Assembly: GCF_002878395.1 (NCBI RefSeq)
Contig: NC_061121.1
Coordinates: forward strand, 40,524,531 to 40,588,530
DNA: 64,000 nucleotides
DNA from: Capsicum annuum
Lineage: Eukaryota; Streptophyta; Magnoliopsida; Solanales; Solanaceae
Direction: 5' to 3'
The notes below the pieces were generated by a model that ran no database searches, had not been told where the DNA came from, and saw only the letters and a program-made list of their open reading frames with translations. This document shows positions 24,782 to 35,417 of this stretch, one piece after another (the first letter of the stretch is position 1; each line of letters opens with the position of its first letter). Both the position numbers and the translations under genes were made by a program.

Positions 24782-27700
24782 GATCATTCATCCTTGATTG
24801 ATGGGTAGGAACTTGTTGAAGCTTTAAAAGTATGGAATGTAGGACATAACCTCCCATTAGGAATCCCCCCATCAATAAAACATACAAAGGCATCAAAAGA
24901 GCTTCACGATAACCCCTAGTTAATCATGTAAGCATAATACGTGAGATAATGAGAACTAATATACAGATGACCTTGCACATAAGTTCTAGGTATCATAATC
25001 ATCACAACATAAGGCATGAGTTTATTTTGTGATCATTCGTCGTGATTTAAATTGATACTCAAGATGAAATAAGGTTTTGGGAAAGATAGCAATCGAAGCA
25101 TTCTCTTCCTTACAAGATACAATGAATGGACCTTACACTTAGAGACACTACTGGCCTATACACCAAATGATAAATAACGTACTTCATCATTTCCAACTTA
25201 TAATTCTTCCATAACATCTAATACACAAGAGCCTGAGTCCCACTTCATAACACTTCCATGTTGAAGCCTAACCCACAGTTAAAAAGGTGCTAACTTAAGC
25301 TACGAGACCCTATACTCTACATCCCATTAAGAATATCAATTCACCTTATCACTATAGTCCAACAACCTCAGGTCTTAATTCAAGGAGTACTAACGACATA
25401 GGAAATTGGTTTGTGTTTTCATCAATCACAACATTCAAGCCTATCTTTACTAAACCCACTTTATGGATCTTCCCATTTAAAACCAGCAACTTTACTCATT
25501 CTTACAAAGATTTTCATCACATATCCACTTCCTAATTATTTCACATAATGAAATCTTATCTCCCTCCTCCTTCTCCATCTATACCTTTAGCTCAAGGTAG
25601 TCACACCAAAAATTTTAAAATAATAAGAAACATCTACTCCCTTATCTCTGTTGTTACTACTCTTCTATAACTACTAGCATACTATCATAAGAAGGTTCAT
25701 TGAGGGTCTAGAGCACAAGGATCAAGAATGGAATTAACACTATTCCATTGTAACTTATATTTATTGAAGCTATTTCTCCTCATTTAATGAACTAAAAATG
25801 GCCATAAGATTAAATAATCCATATCTCTTTGGCTAGACACGACATAAAAACAATTGGTGATATATAGAAAGCATAGTTCCATAGGACTAAGCATGATATG
25901 ATACATGGATTTATGGATCATGAACATCATAAAATAGAGCTTGAATACTTGAAAGATTGGATTACTTAGAAATTAATGCTTCTAGTTGGGGGGTCAGACA
26001 TGGATATAATTTACATAGAGAACTTGAAGGTTAGCTTAGTAATTACTTGAATACATAAAACTTTAGTGGAATGTCCTCATTGAATTGAAGTATGAGGGGT
26101 TTTCTTGAATAGGAATAGATTTATCAAGACTCTTCCCTAAAACTTGCCACCATGAGAGAAATTGGGAACTACCTTAATTCATCATCTCCCCTTTAGACCA
26201 ATGTCATAGTCCTACACTTGTGGACATAGCCTCACATTAAATCTAAAAGCCCAACCCTAGGAACAATGGGGTTATCGCCATACACATGAATTCCAAACCC
26301 CTTGATAGCTATGATATAAAGACACTACCCTTCAGGGATACCAATCTTAACTTTTGTAAGGTTCCATAGGCATCACCCTATAACTCACACTCTCCTAGAA
26401 ATATGCATTCACCCTTCTTAACACACAACAATCCATTCTCCACCACTTTACATACAAGCATTGAACCTCTAATCATATACCCGTATAACTTAACAATGTA
26501 TTTAAAACTAGACCAAGAGCTCACATTATCTATCTATTTTTCTAAATAACACCATATAGTAGCCTCTAGGCTTCTCTATACTAAGAAATTAACATGAACA
26601 AGGTAAGTGTCGCACATGTACACATAAAACCTTATCTAACCACATTTTACCTAGGGTTCCACTTATTGTTATAAACCTAAATCTCTTATCCACCTAATGA
26701 ATCAACCGCAACTCATTATTTTAACACTAGTCTTCATGTATTTATATCATAATTATCCATGAAAAATATTTTTTTTCATAATTTATCAACCTAGGGCCTT
26801 TCACACATTACCTCAAGCCTACTGATTCATTCCCACAAATCACACATCATTAATCTTAAGCTACTATTCTTAACACCACACTCCATATCTAAAGTTCAAT
26901 CCTAAAGTCTAGAATTAATCATGTGACACCAATGAAGTATGCCACATACTATGCTAGTCCGTCAAATTGGAAAATCAACCTAAATACCTCATTTCACTTA
27001 ACTTCAACCTACAATCACATCCCCTCCATGACATTACTAATACACCTCAAAATCTACTATATACCTTTTCATATGTTGTACTATTTTACCACTGCTAGAC
27101 AAAAGAAAATCAAGGGGGTAAAGTCACATAATAAGGATAGTCTATCTTAATCTTGCAATACACCTCATTACAATATAATCAACATATTTTTATTTCTCAC
27201 ATCATATTATCTTTCTCATACATACATCCCCACTACCTTTAAATTCCATAGACATAAATGAGTCTCTACCCATAACTTATTGACTAATCTACCTTTGTCC
27301 ATTTACCATTTATAAATGATTTTTACAACCACCATAACTATTCACTATGAGCTCCTTCCCTATTTTGAATAAATAAAAATCATAGTCAATCACTCCATCC
27401 ATAGACTACCATACAATCTACAAATCTTTCATGACATTAGTCAATCACTATAACGGGCAAACCACCCCTCAGTCAAGGGTTATTCAACTAAAACTATCTT
27501 CTTTATGCAGAAGTCACCCTCACTCTGACTTCTAAACTTATGGATTTATATTAATAAATTTGGAACCATCTTATTTCTCATAGGTTATGACACCTTATCA
27601 TATACTGCTACTCGGGTGGAAATACTATTCTAACATTCTGACATATATCATGACCCTTAAGCATGACATCTACAATTAGAATTTTGAAAGGGATTAAATA

Positions 27701-27892
27701 CACTTCATACTTTAAGATTAATCTTATGATTGATATAGATAGGGGTATACACTTAAATCAACACACTCTAAAGTACTAACCGACTCATCTCAATTCCTTG
27801 TGCTATTTTATAACTTTATGGATAACTAATAAAAAAGGACTATATCATTAGGAAATATAAACTATTGAACTTGTATCACCTCGATAATGAGG
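24782..27892 (-). other. Internal region of element G without coding
   Basis: C- and A-rich on +, with no motif of gag, protease, RT, RNase H or integrase in any of six frames. A short minus-strand start, ATGCCTCATTATCGAGG at 27879-27895, stands where gag begins in its relatives but runs out of gag-like text at once. Open frames such as 26923-27150 are chance. Confidence 0.65.
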
Positions 27893-28106
27893 CATGGACT
27901 ATAAAACTAAAGAACAAAATTAATTTGGATAGCTTTTATATGGACAATGCTATTGCATGAACTAGAGTATGAAAGAAAGAAAAACAACTCGTATATGCCC
28001 GGTAACCTCTGGATTATAAGTGTGGTGCACAACATACCCATAAGCAAGAATTTAGTAGACATGACTTTATATATACCCTGGGACCATGAACCATGATGCA
28101 ATACCA
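27893..28106 (-). promoter_or_regulatory. Primer site, leader block and gag-position acceptor of element G
   Basis: On the minus strand tggtattgcatcatgg (28106-28091) is a worn initiator-Met-tRNA primer site. About 94 nt on, agaggttaccgggcatatac (28010-27991) opens the same leader block as in A, C, D, E and F, followed by tttctttctttcatac and gttcatgcaatag. tttagttttatag then ends at 27899, three bases before ATGCC. Confidence 0.65.
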
Positions 28107-28111
28107 AGCTT

Positions 28112-30151
28112 TTCACGACTCGAGTTTAGGCCATGGCTACGATGGGAGGCCCGAGAGACCCATTGGCGTACTATCATAAGCATAATCCCTAAATAAATCA
28201 AGTGGGAAAGATATAATAATGTTAAATAAAAACTTATAATCCCAAATGTGTCAAAAAAGTAGGATGATACAATACTAAAATTTCATTCTACATCATCCTA
28301 TGACGCTTCTACTGAAGTGAAAACACTAGTCTGACTAAATCGGGATAAAGCCCCTAGCCGCACCATAAAACTGACTGAGATTACATATAGATAAAATTCC
28401 TTCCGGTGTAAGGGAGGATCACCAAATTTTAGAAGTCTGGGAATAATCTACTACTAAGTTGAACCCCGGGACTGAGCCTCTGAACCTGTAGATAGGGGGT
28501 CAATACTCAAAAGTACTAATATGAAGAACATAATTGAGAAAATTATGAAAAAATTTATCATAACATATCTATTAAAATAGGGAAAAATTTAAAGAACTTC
28601 AGTTCATACTTGTCAAACTTTGACTTGACTATTTACTTTACTTATAAGCTAGATAGTACACCCCACAAGTATAAAATCCCGTGAGCTATATGGAATCCGC
28701 CTTTGACTGGCGGCCAAGTCCCCAATATAAGTTTGTCATAAGAATTTGGGTATGTAATAAACATAAAGTATGCCTCCTTGCCGACATATTATGTAATGAA
28801 AAAGGATATGTCTTACCTTTTCATAATAAACCCACATCAGCATAATACAATTTCGGTCTATGAGTTATCTGAACTCGAGTCTTCTTTGAGTAACAATCTA
28901 ACTCTCTTTGAGCCTATTTTTAGCTCTTTAAAACATGCATATTATTGAAATCATGATTTGAAATCTGAATAGTCTAAAGTCTATTCTATTCTGAGTCTGT
29001 CAAGGCATTTATCTAATTTGGTATCTCATACCAAGACTGGAAAGTTGTATAAGCCATATCAATTATGTCATATCATGCCATAGTCTTTTTATTTAAATAC
29101 ATGTGAATGACCACCCAAAAGATTTATATTATATTAGAGTTCTCATTTCAAAAGCATATGAAAACTTACACAAAACACTCTCTTTTCAAGTTATTAACAC
29201 ATGGTGGCCAATTCTTTAATAAATTGCATGCAATTCTTTTAACAAAAAAAGCATATAAATAAAAAGAAAACACCCTCTCATTAATGATAACCAACATCCA
29301 GTCCATAAATGATAGTAAAACATTTGACTCATACTTTAGGAGATGCAATTGAACAACCCATATGACGTTATATCAAACAAATTTAATGTTGAGTGAGAAA
29401 TTTCATGAATCTTTCTCTCATATTAATTTTGAAAACATATAATGTATAAACATATGAATATAATTCAAATCAATAGAAAACTTCATGAAAATCTTATTAA
29501 AATGGGTTCATAATGCATGTTTTTCAAACGGTTTTCGAAACACTTCTTATATACATAATTTTCTTGACTTTAGATCTTTTTAAAACCTATAAACTACTCC
29601 CATGAGGTTTAGGATAGTCCCACATACATTTGAACCGATGAAAACATTTAGCAAATTAATCCTTGAACCATAAATCCTCAAACCCTAGTTAGTGTCTCTT
29701 CTTTTACTTAAGGAAGATGATTTAGGGATTTGACAAGTGAAAGAACATTATTTAAGACCCTAATTTCATCCATATATGATTAGGAATGGTTATAGGTTGT
29801 GAAAAAACTTTAACGCCCTTAAAATAAAACTAAACAGAGAAATTTGTGGCACTTGGATTTTGCCTTGCAGCGCACAGCCAAAGCCCTCCCCAAGGTTGGC
29901 GGTGCATGGTAGAATCCAACCACAAGGTTGGTGGTGCATGGCCAAATCCAACCCAAGGAAGTCTATTTTTGTGATCCCTCCATGGTGCGTAGCCTTTGCG
30001 AAGGGTCTCTTTTGTGACACCAACTTATTTTGCACACCTAAATACACACCCAATGCACCCCGTAACATCTAAACATGGTTTACCATTGATATAGGGATCC
30101 TAAAGATTATTCAAAGTCATTTCTGGAGCATTAAAAGTATGGGGTGTTACA
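28112..30151 (-). repeat. 5' LTR of element G
   Basis: Read on + from ttcacgactcgagt to ggggtgttaca. It aligns with 22926-24767, with an extra ~190 bp near 29640-29830 that the other copy lacks. The cassette is at 29860-30010 (gcacagccaaagccc, caaggttggcggtgcatgg, caaggttggtggtgcatgg). The minus strand has aaat/gtatgtgggac at 29613-29630, a donor-like site. Confidence 0.85.
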
Positions 30152-31358
30152 TATGTGCATTTAAATATCTTCATTCAAGGTACCATACCAAGATTAGGTG
30201 TTAAAATGATATTAATAATGTCTTACATCCATATTTATTCTGATGGTGACTAACTAGATTTGGTAATATTAAATTGTGGACATATTGAGTTTATTTTTGA
30301 ACTCACATACAGGCATATATTTACACACTCTCTTTCTTTCTCTTTCTCTCGCATACACACACACACATATATATATATTGAATGGATTGAATGTCATCAT
30401 ATTGAGTTGATTGTGTGCACTAAATCCTCTTTCCATACATATACATTCATGAGAAAGTAGTACCATTGAGAAATAACATTTTTGAAAGAAAATAAGATAC
30501 TTATTTAAAAATATCTCTGTGAAAATAAGATAGAGAAGTGAGTTGAGATTTATAAAGAAGATATAATATACGGGTTGCAAAACCCCCTATGGGTCTTACT
30601 TGGTAGCTGAGAGCTCGATAGATGTATACAGAAAGTAATGCAGTTGCTTTAACCATTCATCCCATCCATATTGCATTGAATTACATTTGTACACACATTA
30701 TTTAGGGTTTCTTTAGTTTCCTTGAATTGTTCTTAGTTTTAGTATATTTTCATATATACATATATATGTGTGTTGTTTCCATTTTCATCTAAATATTAGA
30801 ACTAATAGTGGAGATGATGTAGGCTACTATTTGGGACTTTTATTCTTGCAAGTGACATACTTATAGTGTTGTTTTATGTATATTATTTTCTGCTTTACTT
30901 AGTAGTCCTATGATAGCTACTGGTTACAAGTGGACCTTACTCACCCCTACTGTACCCTTCCAGTGCAGATACTAGTATGAGTACCTCATGTGGAGATTGA
31001 TTTTGTGCAACATTCTTGATTTTCAAGGTACTGATTTTCTCCAAAGTTTGGGGTCTATTTGAACCTTATATTTTCCTATTTATCTTTATTTTGGCATTCT
31101 AAGACAGATGTGTATTTTTAGTTTCCTAAATACAATATTAGATGCTTTACACTATGACCCTAAATTTTGTGGATTTATGATATTTTATTTTAAATTTGTT
31201 CTTTTAATTATGTTTTAGGTTTCGACTTCATTCTAAAAGTTTCACTTGGTGTATGTTATGGTAAATTTTATGATTCCTTTATTAGTTTGGGTGATTGGAT
31301 TACTTATTAAGATTGATCTATGATAAATGCCATCATAACTTATTTTCGAGTCATGATA
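30152..31358 (+). repeat. D 5' LTR, segment 2
   Basis: Aligns with 55251-56416 of the 3' LTR: tgatattaataatg, gacatattgagtttatttttga, the (TC)(AC)(TA) tract, ccattcatcccatcc, aactaatagtggagatg, ccagtgcagatactagt. It ends gagtcatgata before a primer site. No gene; the open frames overlapping the tract are chance. Confidence 0.85.
30326..30379 (+). repeat. Compound (TC)n(CA)n(TA)n microsatellite
   Basis: A compound simple repeat inside the D LTR; the other copy at 55402-55450 has a (CA)(TA) tract at the same place. Confidence 0.9.
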
Positions 31359-31360
31359 AA

Positions 31361-31568
31361 TTTATATCAAAGAAACTAGGTATGTTGGTCTCATTAGTGT
31401 AAGAGTATGATGTCTAATCGAGTCTTGCAGATTAGTAAATAGACGTTTGTATCTATCTTTGAGAGGCTATAAGTTGTCTTTTGAAATTTTTTCCTCTATT
31501 ATGATTCCTAGTCATGCAAGTTGTTCTTACCTAATGTTCTAAGTTTTGTTCCACTCTTTTTTATGCAG
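31361..31568 (+). promoter_or_regulatory. Primer site, leader block and gag acceptor of element D
   Basis: tttatatcaaaga at 31361-31373 is a worn initiator-Met-tRNA primer site. About 99 nt on, gagaggctataag at 31461 opens the shared leader block, then ttttttcctcta and agtcatgcaag. ccactcttttttatgcag ends at 31568 directly before the gag ATG at 31569, a strong acceptor form. Confidence 0.65.
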
Positions 31569-32800
31569 ATGGTAAGGGATAGATCTTAAGAATCTAAGAA
31601 TACTAAGTTATCACCTGAAAACTAAGCTTAGACTAGAGGGTAAGGCAGCGGTCCTAGATAGCCTAGTGTTATGGGTCAGGCACAAGTAGGGAGACCTCTC
31701 CCGAGCATGAGATTGATTATGATAAATATACATATCAAAATAGAGATGTGCAGCTAGATTAGGTTCCATAAGGTTTAGTCAATACCTAGTGCTTTAGGGT
31801 CTCGTGGTTTATCTCTTAAGTCATTAGTTGGTGTTTCCTTGAGTCTACCTAGTATTCCTCAAACTTTAAGTTATGTTCCACCATCAATGCTGATATTTGA
31901 TTATTATATTCCTACTTTAAGGGTACAATCATTATTTATTATACCCTAAGTGTAGATTCATTGCCTATCAGACTCACTATTACTCGAGTTATTTTGGGTA
32001 TGTTTATGCCTTTTGATGATCAGAAGAGCTTTGAGAGATTTGGTTTCTTAGGTTTGCCCAAGTTTAGAGGTGCTTCTTATAAGTATGCCTATGAGTTTTT
32101 GAATCATTTCCAAGAGAAGTTACATAATCTTAGATCCCTTGAGTCTCATGGAGGTTCTTATACTACCTATCAGTAGAAGCATGTGGCTAGGGATTGGTGG
32201 AGGTTGTTTTCTAGTTATAAAACTTTAGGTTCACCTTCTATGACTTGAAATCAATTTTTTGAGGTCTTCTTAGAGGGATTTCATTCTATATAGCTTAAGA
32301 AATTATATGGGTAATGAGTTTGATAACTTGGAGTGGAGCTCCAGATGTTTATTTTCACACTTTACCTAGATATTCATCCACTAGCATCTTTATAGTGTCT
32401 GATAGTATTCAAAAGTTTGTAAAGTGGTTAGATGGTATAAATCAGTTGGCTACATCCCAGATGGTAGTTTTAAAGGTTTTTATTTAGAGTATTATAGAGC
32501 ATTCCTTAATAACAATATCTATTATCTAGGCTACTTAGGAAGGCACCAAAAAGGTGTATCATTTGGGAGAGTTTAGTAGATGCACCTCTTAAGGTATAGG
32601 AATATATTGTAGAGGTTACCACAGTTATCATAATATGCTAATTTAGGTTGCTTTACAAGTTGTGGTGGTATACCATCAGTTTCTGTAGCTTCTAGTAGCC
32701 AAGTATCAGGTTATACAGGTGAAGGATCTAAGATTGGTTTTTTAGGATAGGGTGGTCATTCTCGCCTATTCTCACCATCCTATATTAAGTCAAGAAGTAG
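31569..32800 (+). pseudogene. gag remnant of element D
   Basis: Gag-like text begins at ATGGTAAGG and is clearest at 31961-32300: FERFGFLGLPKFRGASY, YEFLNHFQEKLHNL, then KHVARDWWRLF and FFEVFLEGF across a TAG at 32174. These are capsid-domain motifs of Ty3/gypsy gag, and the spacing is normal. Beyond 32330 frameshifts scatter the frame, and a zinc knuckle can only be guessed near 32690-32720. Without an intact frame no capsid could form. Confidence 0.75.
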
Positions 32801-33089
32801 GGATATTTTTTATGTGAGGAGTTTTGACTTATGTCTAAGGATTAACCTCGACATATGTATGGATCCAATCATCAAGGTTCTCGACTTCAACTTTTCCCTA
32901 CTCTAATTTCTATAGTAAGAGGTAGTTTATAAAGTGGTAGAGGTGATACTAGTGGTGCTAGAGGTAGATGCAGGGTTGCTTATAAAGGTGGTCTCAAGGT
33001 TACTGAATTTGGGAGTGGATGTGGTTAGTGTTATGCTATACCTCAGAGACTCGAGGTATAGGCTTTTGATATTGTTATTTCAGGTATCT

Positions 33090-33440
33090 TTCAAGTTTTC
33101 TAGAAACCTGCTTCAGTGTTATTTGACCTCAGGTCTACATGCTTCTATGTGTCCTCATATTTTGCGTTTATTTTTGATGTTATATGTGATCCTCTAAGTA
33201 TGCCTCTTTATGTTTCTACCCCTATAGGATATTTCTTTTTTTGTGGATCAAGTGTACTGATCTTGTATGGTTACCTTTGTGAGCTGCAAGACTTAGGTAG
33301 ACTTTATTATACTAGGTATGATTGATTTTTATATTATCATAGGCATAGATTGGTTAACTCTTATCATGCTATTTTTTATTACTATGCCAAGACTGTGACT
33401 TTATCTATCCCGGGTGTGATGAGGTTATCTTGGAAGGGTA
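33090..33440 (+). pseudogene. Aspartic protease remnant of element D
   Basis: The frame at 33116-33325 contains LFDLRSTCFYVSSYFAF, the retropepsin active-site stretch. The catalytic Asp is kept, but the Gly after it has become Arg (DLRST where D-x-G-S/T is normal). A second frame near 33320-33360 keeps the end of the domain (MIDFYIIIGIDWL). This enzyme would cut the Gag-Pol polyprotein; a frameshift and the lost Gly make it inactive. Confidence 0.75.
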
Positions 33441-33629
33441 TACTTAATTTGGGTCCAAAATGTGTTATATCTTTCCTACATGCTCATTGCATGATATAGA
33501 GGGGTCTTTGTATTACTTGGATCATATATGTGGTATTACCATCGCCTAGCCTCTTCTTATGGCTTCTATTCATGTTATTCATGAGTTCATAGATATGTTT
33601 CCTAAAGATATGCATTGTATACCTCTAGA

Positions 33630-34720
33630 TTTTGATATTGATTTTCTATTGATATGGAGCCGGGCACCAAGGCCATTTATATCCCTCCCTATTGAATGGC
33701 CCATGCTAAGTTGAAGTAAATAAATGAGAAGTTGCATGATTTATTAAGTAAGGGCTTTATAAGAACTGTGTATCTCGTTGGGGTGCTTCCATCTTATTCG
33801 TGAATAAAAAAATGGTTCGATAAGTATGTGTATTGATTATAGGTATTTGAATTATGTGACAATTAAGAATGAGTATCCTCTTTCTTGTATTAATGATCTC
33901 TTTGACAAGTTTTTGTGTGCTTTGGTGTTTTCTAGGATTCATATGATATTCTAGTATCGCCAATCAAAGATCTTTGGATGGTTTGAAGATGGATTTTTGT
34001 ACTCGATACGATTATTATGGGTTCATTATTAGGTCTTTTGTGTTGAACAATGTACCTGCAATATTATGTAGTTTATAAATCAAGTGTTTTGATCATATCT
34101 CGACTCTTTTCTTATTGTATTTATTAATGACATCTTGATTTCTTTTAATAGTAAGGCCAAATATGTGATGCATTTGACGATAATAATTCAGAGGTTGCAT
34201 GATGAGAAGTTGTATCCTAAGTTTTCCAAGTGTGAGGTTAGCTTGGATTCTATCTCTTTCTTGGGTTATGTGGTAACCAAGGATGGTGTCATGGTTAATC
34301 CGACCAAGATAGGGACAATTTATGATAAGGCTAAACCTACTTCTATTACTGAGATCTAGATTTTTATTGGTTTGGTGGGTTGTTATTGTTTATTTTGTAG
34401 ATTGTTGCTTGTCTATTGATATCCTTTGATCAAGTTGACTTAGACAAGGTCATAATTTTATGGTTGGACACATGTGAGAAGAGTTTCCAAAAGCTTAGGG
34501 AGTTGTTGACTTTGACTCTTATTTTGACTTTTCCCAAGAAGGGTATGGGTTTTACCATGTTTTATGATGCTTCTAGTGTTGGTTTTGTTTGGTGTTGATG
34601 TGGAAGGGTAAGGTGATTATTTATGCCTCTTGTTAGTTTAAACCTCATGAGAGAAATTATCCTACCCATGATTTAGAGTTGGCAGTCGTGGTGTTTATGT
34701 TGAAGTTATGGTGTATTACT
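33630..34720 (+). pseudogene. Reverse transcriptase and RNase H remnant of element D
   Basis: RT opens near 33680 (IPPY.MAHAKLK, then EKLHDLLSKGFIRT). The catalytic box at 34120-34131 reads FIND in place of F/Y-x-D-D, so the first metal-binding Asp is lost. The following frame, 34135-34359, keeps KLYPKFSKCEV and SISFLGYVVTKDGVMVNP, the normal RT thumb text. RNase H starts at 34480-34600 (CEKSFQKLRELLT, FYDASSVGF). Frameshifts lie near 33790 and 34400. Confidence 0.82.
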
Positions 34721-35417
34721 TGTATGGAGCTCTGTGCGAGATTTTCTCAATCCATTGTAGTGTTTGATACTTCTTTAGTCAGCGAGATCATAATATAAGG
34801 CATCGACATGGATTAAGTGACTAAGGATTATGACCTCACTATTTTATGTCATCCGGGCAATATTAAGAAATCGCGGATGCCTTGAGCTGGAAGTCAACTA
34901 GTATGGGGAGTTTGGCCTATATCTTGACCCAAGAGCGGCCCTTGACCTTGGAGTTCTAGTCCTATCAAACCAAATTGTTAGGTTTAATGTTTCGATACCT
35001 GGATGTATTTTAGCCTTTGTTGATGCTAGATCTTCTTAGATGAAGAAAATTCAAGCTCACTAGTTTGGTGATGAGAATCTGAAGGTGATTCACTATAAGG
35101 TATAGACTGGCAAGGATAAGAAGGAATCTCATAATTATGAGGGTGCATTAAGTTTAAGGGCCAAGTTATGTGCTGAGAGTTGGCGGATGGGTGAGATCGA
35201 TTTTCAAGGAGGTGCATTGTTCAAGATGTTCTCTCTACCCAGGTCTGACTTAGATTTATTATGACTTGAAGTAGCTTTCTGGTGGAGTGGTATGAAGAAG
35301 GCTTTGGTAGATTTTTTAGCTTATTTCTTATGTTGTCAGTACGTGAAGGATGAGCATCAAAGACCCAGGGAGTTTTCTTCAGAGATTACAATTCCTAAGT
35401 AAAAGTGGGAGCAAATC
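34721..35417 (+). pseudogene. RNase H end and integrase N-terminus of element D
   Basis: After RNase H the text keeps the linker (DYDLTILCHPGN-like near 34830) and, at 35290-35410, the integrase zinc-binding part: FLAYFLCCQYVKDEHQRP, with the Cys pair in place. It is cut at 35417 by element F, exactly at the KWEQI position that opens the catalytic core; the core continues at 43022. Confidence 0.75.

Larger units (their letters stand above)
22926..30151 (-). mobile_element. Element G: non-coding LTR retrotransposon in D's 5' LTR
   Basis: A 7226-bp unit on the minus strand. Its 3' LTR is 22926-24767 and its 5' LTR 28112-30151; the primer site is 28091-28106 and the polypurine tract 24768-24781. 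The 3.3-kb middle has no gag or pol that I can find. D LTR text stops at 22925 (catcattagccttattat) and resumes at 30152 (tatgtgcattt), as comparison with 55236-55265 shows. A clean target duplication is not visible (attat against tatgt). It resembles a LARD like element C but belongs to another LTR family. Confidence 0.82.

Noticed and set aside
24782..27892. Possible host gene in the interior of element G
   Set aside because: No long frame, no splice-bounded coding run and no recognised domain; it is enclosed by matching LTRs with primer site and polypurine tract.
29790..30072. Overlapping frames with proline- and tryptophan-containing repeats on both strands
   Set aside because: They are translations of the G cassette (gcatgg words) inside an LTR; the other LTR copy does not keep the frame.
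22921..30156. Target duplication for element G
   Set aside because: attat on the left and tatgt on the right do not match well enough to claim one.
33090..35417. Possible integrated plant pararetrovirus (RT with protease upstream)
   Set aside because: Integrase follows RT/RNase H, LTRs and primer sites flank it, and no movement-protein text is seen; it is a Ty3/gypsy element.
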